NCBI GenBank assembly: GCA_036012565.1
Contig: DASCPP010000120.1
Location: forward strand, 1 to 13,656
Length of the DNA stretch: 13,656 nt
DNA from: DUAL01 sp036012565
Lineage (GTDB): Bacteria; Bacteroidota; Bacteroidia; Flavobacteriales; BACL11
Direction: 5' to 3'
In this document: positions 8,077 to 13,656 of the stretch, piece after piece
Layout: every line of letters starts with the position of its first letter
Numbering within the stretch: the first letter of the stretch is position 1
Program-made: the position numbers and the translations under genes
Notes under the pieces: model-generated
Seen by the model: only the letters and a program-made list of their open reading frames with translations
Database searches by the model: none
What the model was told of the DNA's origin: nothing

Positions 8077-10779
8077 ATGAATAAATTTTTTTCTATAATA
8101 ATTATTGTATTGTGCATAATATCGTGTACAAATACCAATGAAAAACAAATTGCTTTTGCATCCGATAATCCTGCTGAAAGAGTGGTTTGGGAACGCATTC
8201 GTTTAGCCGATCCTAATACTGGAGAGATCCCGAAAAATATCAGGCAAAAAGAAATGATATTTGCTAAAACTCTACCAAAATCAACTAGCATGAGTAAGGT
8301 AAATTGGGTGCACAGAGGCCCTTACAATGTAGGTGGGCGGACTAGAGCTTTTGCTATGGATGTACTAGATGAGAATACACTTTTTGCTGGAGGAGCAAGT
8401 GGAGGAATGTTTCGCTCTACTGATGGTGGGCAAAGTTGGACAATGACTACTGAGCTTAATCAATTGCATAATGTGACTTGTGTAAGTCAAGACAAAAGAA
8501 CAGGAAAGGAAGATGTTTGGTATTTTGGAAGTGGAGAATTAAGAGGAAGTTCAGCTAGTGGTGGAGGAGCTTACTATCAAGGTAATGGTATCTACAAATC
8601 TACTGATGGAGGTTTAAGTTGGGACTCCCTTTCGATAACCGCCACCAATACTCCTCAATCTTTTGATTCAGATTTTGATTTTATTTGGAACATAGAAACA
8701 GATCCTTCTAATGACAGTTTGGATGTGATTTATGCAGCCACTTATGGTTCTATTTACAGAAGTGAGAATGGAGGTAACACTTGGAATTTAGAACTCGGTG
8801 GAGGTAATACATATCATAACAATGTAGAAATTACATTAACAGGTGTAGTATATGCAACTTTAAGTTCTGATGGAGTAGATAAGGGGATTTGGCGTTCAGA
8901 GGATGGGCAAAATTGGACTAATATTACGGATTCATTATTTCCTCCCGTTTATGGTAGAATTGCAATTGGGGTTAATCCAAGCAATGAAGATGAGGTTTAT
9001 TTCCTTGCTGCCGAAACGGATAATTACGGACAGCATACCAATGTATTTTTTGGTGGCGAAACTTGGACCTCTCTTTGGAAATATGAAGCAAATACAGGGA
9101 ATTGGACGGATTTATCAGTAAATATACCAGCAAATCAAGCAACATCATTCGATAATTTTAATGCACAAGGTGGATATGATCTACTAGTGAAAGTACACCC
9201 TACAAATTCCAATGTAGTATATATCGGGGGCACTAATTTGTGGCGCTCCACTGATGGATTTACAAGCCCAAATAATAGCATGATTATTGGAGGTTATTTT
9301 ATTGGTTCTGTTGAAGGAGATGGAAACTGGGGGGTTTACAAAAATCATCATCCTGACCAGCATGATTTACTGTTTTTGCCTTCTAATGATAGTATAATGT
9401 TAAGTGCTACTGATGGAGGTGTTTTTAAATCATATAATACATTCCAAGATACTGTACATTGGACATCTTTGAATAATGGATATTACACTACTCAGCTTTA
9501 TGGAGTAACCGTTAGCCGAAATGCTAACTCAAATGTAATACATGGCGGTTTTCAAGATAATGGGAATTTTGTAAATTTTTCGGCTAATCCCACTTCTCAT
9601 TGGAATATGCCTTTTAATGGAGACGGTTGTTTTGGAGGAATTGCTGATAATGAAGAGGATTTTTATCTTACTATTCAAAGAGGGGTGATGTATAAAATGA
9701 AGTTAGATACCAATGCTGAGAGATTAGCTTTTAATCGTATGGATCCTATCTCTGCTGATAGTACTAATTATATGTTTATTAATCCTATGGTTATGGATGA
9801 TAACTCTGATATAATTTATTGGGCAGAGGGACATAAGTTTTGGAGAAATAATGATGTTGCTAATATTCCTTACAACAATTCACATGCCAAGAATGATTTT
9901 GGTTGGCATCTTTTTTCAGATTCTTTGCCGAGCAACTCCATGAAAATTTCTGTAATTGAAACAAGCAAAAACCCGTCTAATGTGGTGTATTTTGGTACGC
10001 AAAACAAATATATTTATCGCATTGATAATGCTGATGTAGGAGATCCGCCACTTAATATGATTACCAATATTCCAACTGGAACAAATTCTTATACTTCTGA
10101 TATTGCTATAAATCCTGATAATGCTGATGAGATAATGGTAGTGTATTCCAATTACTCTTTGTATTCGCTTTTCCATAGCACAGATGGAGGTGCAAGTTGG
10201 ACAAAGGTTGCCGGTAATTTGGAACAAAACCCAAGTGGAAGTGGAAATGGTCCTTCTTGCAGAACAGCAGAAATTATTCCTTTAGGTAATGATACTTTGT
10301 ATTTGGTAGGTACTTCTGTAGGGCTATATGGAACGGCTAATTTAGATGGCACTAATACTATCTGGAAACAAGTCGCTCCACAAATTATTGGTTCTGTTGT
10401 AGTGGAGTTTTTAACTTATCGACCAAATGATGGACTGCTTATAGTAGGTACGCACGGAAATGGTATTTACCAAACCAACATTAGCTCAGTTGGAGATGTA
10501 TTGGCTTTAGATGATAAACAGAATAATTTAAATGAGATAACCCTTTATCCGAATCCAACAACCGGCAAACTGACTTTAAGTTTTACTACCCAAAAAAGCA
10601 CTAATGCTACTTGGACTTTATATAATGAGTTAGGAAAGAAAATAAAAATAGATAAGCAGAAGTTAATCGTTGGTAATAACCAAATAAACTTAGATTTAAA
10701 AAAACTAAAAAAAGGTGTTTATTTTGTGAGTATGGAGATAGATGGTAGACTGGTTACTAAACAAATTGTAAAACAGTAA
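8077..10779 (+). CDS. Secreted Asp-box/BNR (sortilin-like) beta-propeller protein with T9SS type A sorting domain
   Basis: A 900-aa exported protein. The hydrophobic leader (residues 1-17) ends IISC, which fits a lipobox with Cys17, although ordinary signal peptidase I cleavage cannot be excluded. The region from about 75 to 800 is a beta-propeller of the sortilin/Vps10/BNR type. Asp-boxes (SxDGGxxW) are visible at 114-121, 175-182, 229-236, 274-280 and 701-708, with a degenerate one at 390-394. WVHRGPYNVGGRTRAFAMD (77-95) and GGASGGMFRSTDGG are hallmarks of a large Bacteroidota extracellular propeller family often labelled glycosyl hydrolase. I see no catalytic residues that establish glycosidase activity. 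Residues 815-900 are a canonical T9SS C-terminal domain: ITLYPNPTTGKLTLSF, WTLYNELGKKI, LKKLKKGVYFVSM, ending KQIVKQ. It would therefore cross the outer membrane and be released or anchored at the surface. It is first in a plus-strand operon, 1 bp before the esterase gene. Binding or adhesion to a polymer is a reasonable guess. Confidence 0.92.
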   Translation: MNKFFSIIIIVLCIISCTNTNEKQIAFASDNPAERVVWERIRLADPNTGEIPKNIRQKEMIFAKTLPKSTSMSKVNWVHRGPYNVGGRTRAFAMDVLDENTLFAGGASGGMFRSTDGGQSWTMTTELNQLHNVTCVSQDKRTGKEDVWYFGSGELRGSSASGGGAYYQGNGIYKSTDGGLSWDSLSITATNTPQSFDSDFDFIWNIETDPSNDSLDVIYAATYGSIYRSENGGNTWNLELGGGNTYHNNVEITLTGVVYATLSSDGVDKGIWRSEDGQNWTNITDSLFPPVYGRIAIGVNPSNEDEVYFLAAETDNYGQHTNVFFGGETWTSLWKYEANTGNWTDLSVNIPANQATSFDNFNAQGGYDLLVKVHPTNSNVVYIGGTNLWRSTDGFTSPNNSMIIGGYFIGSVEGDGNWGVYKNHHPDQHDLLFLPSNDSIMLSATDGGVFKSYNTFQDTVHWTSLNNGYYTTQLYGVTVSRNANSNVIHGGFQDNGNFVNFSANPTSHWNMPFNGDGCFGGIADNEEDFYLTIQRGVMYKMKLDTNAERLAFNRMDPISADSTNYMFINPMVMDDNSDIIYWAEGHKFWRNNDVANIPYNNSHAKNDFGWHLFSDSLPSNSMKISVIETSKNPSNVVYFGTQNKYIYRIDNADVGDPPLNMITNIPTGTNSYTSDIAINPDNADEIMVVYSNYSLYSLFHSTDGGASWTKVAGNLEQNPSGSGNGPSCRTAEIIPLGNDTLYLVGTSVGLYGTANLDGTNTIWKQVAPQIIGSVVVEFLTYRPNDGLLIVGTHGNGIYQTNISSVGDVLALDDKQNNLNEITLYPNPTTGKLTLSFTTQKSTNATWTLYNELGKKIKIDKQKLIVGNNQINLDLKKLKKGVYFVSMEIDGRLVTKQIVKQ
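10521..10776 (+). other. T9SS type A C-terminal sorting domain (coding segment)
   Basis: This segment encodes roughly residues 816-900 of the propeller protein. It shows the full-length Por_Secre_tail pattern: the YPNP motif followed by a beta strand (LTLSF), a second strand with LYNELGKK, a spacer, then LKKGVYFV and a basic C-terminus (RLVTKQIVKQ). It serves here as the reference against which the shortened tails of the next two genes stand out. Confidence 0.9.
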
Positions 10780-10780
10780 A

Positions 10781-11815
10781 ATGAAAAAAATCTTTTTTGT
10801 ACTAGCTCTTCCATTATTTGCTTTTTCTCAGCAAACTATAAATGGTAGCATAATACATAATAATGTACAAAGAGATTATATTTTGTATGTTCCAGCTATG
10901 TATAATATAAGCAATCCTACACCTCTTGTTTTTAACTTTCATGGACGATCAGGAACTTCAACTATTGCAATGTGGCATGCTGATTTCAGATCAATAGCTG
11001 ATACAGCAAATTTTATAATTGTACACCCTCAAGGGTTATTAAATAATTCAGGGGTAACTCATTGGAATGTAGGCCAGACAGGAACTTCAATTAATGATAT
11101 TGATTTTGTTTCTGCACTCTTAGATAGCTTGTCCTTAGAATATAATATTGATTCTGATAGAGTATATAGTACAGGCATGTCGAATGGAGCGTATATGAGT
11201 TATAGAATAGCTTGTGAAATTTCGGGTAAAATAGCCGCTATAGCACCTGTTGCAGGATCATATATCTCTTATATGTTGAATAGTTGTAATCCTATCCATC
11301 CAACACCTGTTTTGCACATTCATGGAGTTTCTGATACCATGTCAATATACTCTGGGAAGCCTGGTGTTGAATCCATTCCTAGTATTATATCTTATTGGGT
11401 AAATCATAACCAATGCGATACGCAAAGCATTTTTACACAAGTAGCAAATATTAATTTAATGGATAGTAGTACAGCAGAACATTATGTTTGGAAAAACGGA
11501 TTAAATGGAATAGAAGTTGAACATTTCAAGATTATTGATGGAGGTCATACTTGGCCTGGAAGTAATTTTCCAAATAGTAATGGCCTTACAAATTATGATA
11601 TTAATGCTTCTGTTGAAATATGGAAATTCTTCTCAAGATATGATATTAATGGTTTAATAAATTCTTCAACTTTTGTTACCGAAATAGAAAGTAAAGGAAA
11701 GAAGTTAATTAAAATTGTGGATGTATTAGGTAGAGAAAGTTTCTCTATAAAAAACTCTCCTCTTTTTTATATTTTTGATGATGGAAGTGTGGAGAAGAAA
11801 TTAATTATTAAATAA
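10781..11815 (+). CDS. Exported PHB depolymerase/feruloyl esterase-like serine hydrolase (alpha/beta fold)
   Basis: A 344-aa secreted alpha/beta hydrolase related to the poly(3-hydroxybutyrate) depolymerase/LpqC and CE1 feruloyl or acetylxylan esterase group, which cleaves ester bonds in polymers or side chains. A signal peptide spans residues 1-16 (MKKIFFVLALPLFAFS). The oxyanion region is FNFHGRSG (51-58). The nucleophile is S134 in TGMSNGAY. The likely acid is D185 in HIHGVSDT, and H256 in DGGHTWPG completes the triad; all three are intact. IIVHPQG and HWNVG are also typical of the group. The catalytic domain ends near residue 288. The final 40 residues (305-344) are a short tail, KKLIKIVDVLGRES then PLFYIFDDGSVEKKLIIK, shared with the next gene and resembling a shortened T9SS sorting domain. 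It starts 1 bp after the propeller gene stop and lies 10 bp before the next gene, so it is in an operon. Substrate (polyester, hemicellulose ester) is not determinable. Confidence 0.93.
   Translation: MKKIFFVLALPLFAFSQQTINGSIIHNNVQRDYILYVPAMYNISNPTPLVFNFHGRSGTSTIAMWHADFRSIADTANFIIVHPQGLLNNSGVTHWNVGQTGTSINDIDFVSALLDSLSLEYNIDSDRVYSTGMSNGAYMSYRIACEISGKIAAIAPVAGSYISYMLNSCNPIHPTPVLHIHGVSDTMSIYSGKPGVESIPSIISYWVNHNQCDTQSIFTQVANINLMDSSTAEHYVWKNGLNGIEVEHFKIIDGGHTWPGSNFPNSNGLTNYDINASVEIWKFFSRYDINGLINSSTFVTEIESKGKKLIKIVDVLGRESFSIKNSPLFYIFDDGSVEKKLIIK
11699..11812 (+). other. Short C-terminal tail, putative minimal T9SS-like sorting tag (esterase)
   Basis: Residues 307-344 of the esterase. The tail has a strand with VDVLGRE, a variable 6-8 residue turn, then a strand PLFYIFDDGSVEKK and a hydrophobic-basic end. 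It aligns with LYNELGKKI...GVYFVSMEIDGRLV...KQIVK of the full sorting domain in the neighbouring propeller protein, but it lacks the YPNP half. Its function as a secretion signal is inferred from position, neighbours and resemblance. Confidence 0.6.
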
Positions 11816-11825
11816 AAATATTATT

Positions 11826-13656
11826 ATGAAGAAACTTTTCCTTCTGTTCTTTTTACCTGTCACGCTATCAGGACAAACTTCCAATTATGAATTAGTATTT
11901 AATTCTACTTCATTTTCTTATGTAGATATTCCTAATGTTTCATCAGTTATTGCTAATAAAACAGCATTTAGTATCTCTGGATGGGTAAATCCACAATCAG
12001 ATGTGAGTCATAGTGGATTTTTTGGGTTTAGAAATAATACAGATGCTGATTTTTATTTATTACAATTGACAAATACTAATAATATTGAAGCTAGGTTTAG
12101 AAACTCAAGTGGTGTAGCTTATGATATTATTGCCAATAATGCTTTAGATTTTAATCAATGGCAACATCTTGCACTTACCTATGATGGTAGTTATATCCGC
12201 CTATATAAAGATGGCTCTCTTGTAGATAGTACAGCAGCAAATGGAATAATTGCACAAAATTTTGACTCATTTAAATTAGGCGCTTTAGATTATCAAGGAA
12301 CATTATTTCATATGATTGGAAATTTAGATGAAATAAGATTGTGGGATGTTGCACTTTCTGCAAATGAGATAAATACTTGGATGTGTGTTGAGGTGGATTC
12401 TACTCATCCTAATTATGTCAATCTGATGGGTTATTGGAACTTAAATGAGGGAATTGGCTCTTATACTGATGACCAGACAGCTAATGGAAATAATGGCACA
12501 CTTTTTGGAGGAACAACATGGCAAGCATCTTCTAGTTGCCTTAGCGGAGCAATTCTTTGTGGTGATGTTAATGAAGATGGAGTTGTGGATCAAACAGATG
12601 TTACAGAGATAAATAATTTTATCCTAGGTTCCCCTCCATTAGTATTTAATTCTTGGGCAGCTGATGTTAATTGTGATGGAACTATTAATATATTAGATAT
12701 TACAATGCTTAATAGCTTCATATCTGGTACAGGATCTCTAAATTGTTGTTCTACTACAACGCCATCACAAACTTATGTGCCAGATAATAACTTTGAGGCC
12801 TATTTAGAGATTAATGGAATGGGTAATGGAATACCATATGATGATAGTGTATTTACATCAGCTATTGATACATTAACCTATTTGGATATATCTTTTGGAG
12901 CTGGATCTGCAACTGGTATTTTTGATTTAACTGGAATAGAAGATTTTAATAATTTATTAATCTTAGAGTGCTCTTTTAATAATCTAACTAGTATAGATAT
13001 GAGTAATAATATTTCATTAATAGAATTGAATGTTAGTCAGAACCAAATTATTCAATTAAATGTTAGTAGTAATGCTTTTTTGAAAAACCTTAATTGTGCA
13101 GCAAATCAACTTCAATTGATATCTGTAGTTAATAACCAGATGCTTACCAACTTTCAATGTCAGCAAAACCAACTTACAAGCTTAGATTTAAGTAACAACA
13201 TAATGCTTGATAGTCTTGCTTGTCTTGCTAATCAGTTAACAAATCTTGATTTAAGCAACAATATTAACCTCATTGCTTTAGCATGTGGAGCTAATCAGCT
13301 AACTACTTTAAATATTAGTAATAATATTAATTTACAAGGGATTAATTGTGATGATAATGATTTGGTCTCTTTAGATCTAAGAAACGGCAGCAATCAACAA
13401 TTAGGGTTGAGTTGCACTCACAATCTACAGCTCTCATGTATAGAAGTAGATGATGTGGCTTGGTCAACAGCCAATTGGACAGTAGCTAATGGAAATATTG
13501 ATCCGCAACATTATTTTAGTACTAATTGTAGTGGAACAGGCATTGAAGAAAGCCCTACAAACAAAGACCTTCTTAGAAAAATAGATGTATTAGGAAGAGA
13601 AACAAAAGGAACAAAGGATGAGCTACTAATTTATATTTATGATGATGAAACAGTTG
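11826..13656 (+). CDS. Secreted LamG-dockerin-LRR modular protein (3' end beyond window)
   Basis: An open reading frame of 610 complete codons with no stop before the window edge. Residues 1-17 are a signal peptide (MKKLFLLFFLPVTLSGQ). Residues 20-235 are a LamG/concanavalin-like domain (AFSISGWVNPQS; WQHLALTYDGSYIRLYKDG; GNLDEIRLWDVALSANEI), likely carbohydrate or matrix binding. Residues 245-300 are a dockerin type I-like pair of calcium loops (DVNEDGVVDQTD at 247-258; DVNCDGTINILD at 280-291). Residues 318-380 lead into seven exact 21-residue leucine-rich repeats (387-533). The last visible residues (581-610) repeat the short tail seen in the esterase: LLRKIDVLGRET then IYIYDDETV, so only about 10 residues are probably missing. 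No enzymatic domain is visible; adhesion or scaffold is the likely role. It starts 10 bp after the esterase gene and is co-transcribed with it. The start at 11826 is set by the signal peptide. Confidence 0.92.
   Translation, partial: MKKLFLLFFLPVTLSGQTSNYELVFNSTSFSYVDIPNVSSVIANKTAFSISGWVNPQSDVSHSGFFGFRNNTDADFYLLQLTNTNNIEARFRNSSGVAYDIIANNALDFNQWQHLALTYDGSYIRLYKDGSLVDSTAANGIIAQNFDSFKLGALDYQGTLFHMIGNLDEIRLWDVALSANEINTWMCVEVDSTHPNYVNLMGYWNLNEGIGSYTDDQTANGNNGTLFGGTTWQASSSCLSGAILCGDVNEDGVVDQTDVTEINNFILGSPPLVFNSWAADVNCDGTINILDITMLNSFISGTGSLNCCSTTTPSQTYVPDNNFEAYLEINGMGNGIPYDDSVFTSAIDTLTYLDISFGAGSATGIFDLTGIEDFNNLLILECSFNNLTSIDMSNNISLIELNVSQNQIIQLNVSSNAFLKNLNCAANQLQLISVVNNQMLTNFQCQQNQLTSLDLSNNIMLDSLACLANQLTNLDLSNNINLIALACGANQLTTLNISNNINLQGINCDDNDLVSLDLRNGSNQQLGLSCTHNLQLSCIEVDDVAWSTANWTVANGNIDPQHYFSTNCSGTGIEESPTNKDLLRKIDVLGRETKGTKDELLIYIYDDETV
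12984..13424 (+). repeat. Seven tandem 63-nt units encoding 21-residue leucine-rich repeats
   Basis: Units begin at codons 387, 408, 429, 450, 471, 492 and 513, each exactly 21 codons, with approximate consensus LTsLDLSNNinLiaLxCxaNQ. The last unit is degenerate. A cysteine sits at the same place in most units (C424, C445, C466, C487, C508), with C382 just before the first unit on the same register and Val403 replacing it once. The repeats are diverged at DNA level, so this is a protein repeat under selection rather than a recent DNA duplication. Confidence 0.9.
13566..13656 (+). other. Short C-terminal tail, putative minimal T9SS-like sorting tag (LamG-LRR protein, cut)
   Basis: Residues 581-610 read LLRKIDVLGRETKG then a turn and LLIYIYDDETV, continuing off the edge. 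It matches the esterase tail in order and spacing. At DNA level the core gatgtattaggaagagaaa (13584-13602) differs from the esterase copy (11720-11738) by one base. Confidence 0.6.

Noticed and set aside
8037..8291. 84-codon minus-strand open frame overlapping the start of the propeller gene
   Set aside because: It lies opposite the clear signal-peptide and N-terminal coding sequence of the 900-aa gene and shows no recognisable domain; it is a shadow frame.
9916..10227. 103-codon minus-strand open frame inside the propeller gene
   Set aside because: Antisense to well-conserved Asp-box coding sequence; composition rich in Ile/Arg as expected of a reverse-frame artefact.
8077..10779. Sialidase/neuraminidase from the BNR repeats
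   Set aside because: Asp-boxes are only structural; the catalytic Arg triad, Tyr/Glu pair and FRIP motif of sialidases are not seen, and the repeat style fits sortilin-like propellers.
12984..13424. 63-base periodicity as a CRISPR or DNA tandem repeat
   Set aside because: The units are diverged at DNA level and keep the reading frame and leucine pattern; they encode leucine-rich repeats.

Overview
The window is AT-rich and gene-dense, and it carries strong Bacteroidota (Flavobacteriia-like) signatures. These are a TonB-dependent receptor with an N-terminal carboxypeptidase-regulatory-like domain, a canonical type IX secretion (T9SS) C-terminal sorting domain, secreted LamG/dockerin/leucine-rich-repeat architecture, A/T-rich start regions without clear Shine-Dalgarno sequences, and a TAnnTTTG-type promoter box. 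No rRNA, tRNA, CRISPR array or insertion sequence is visible, and no gene-free stretch exceeds about 110 bases.

Left part (1-7967, all on the minus strand): five tightly packed genes that look like one operon, read right to left. The first is a fused B12-dependent acyl-CoA mutase (IcmF type), with the B12 domain, G-protein chaperone and mutase domain in one chain. It is followed by a GNAT acetyltransferase, a TonB-dependent outer-membrane receptor, an exported bleomycin-hydrolase-like (C1) cysteine peptidase and an exported M14 zinc carboxypeptidase cut by the window edge. The junctions are a 6-bp gap, two 4-bp ATGA overlaps and one 8-bp overlap, so translational coupling is likely. One reading is a peptide or branched-chain amino-acid salvage unit: peptidases outside the cytoplasm, a receptor in the outer membrane, and IcmF handling isobutyryl-CoA-type intermediates. 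Alternatively the receptor supplies cobalamin to IcmF. Neither is proven by the sequence.

Middle (7968-8076): a 109-bp divergent intergenic region holding a good candidate Bacteroidota -7 box for the icmF operon.

Right part (8077-13656, plus strand): three co-directional genes for exported proteins separated by 1 and 10 bp. They are a 900-aa Asp-box (BNR/sortilin-like) beta-propeller protein with a canonical T9SS type A C-terminal domain, a PHB-depolymerase/feruloyl-esterase-like serine hydrolase, and a LamG-dockerin-LRR protein that runs off the right edge. The last two end in a short related tail (VDVLGRE...YIFDDGSVEKK type) that resembles only the second half of a T9SS sorting domain. This tail, plus the lipobox/T9SS combination on the propeller protein, is the most interesting less-explained signal here.
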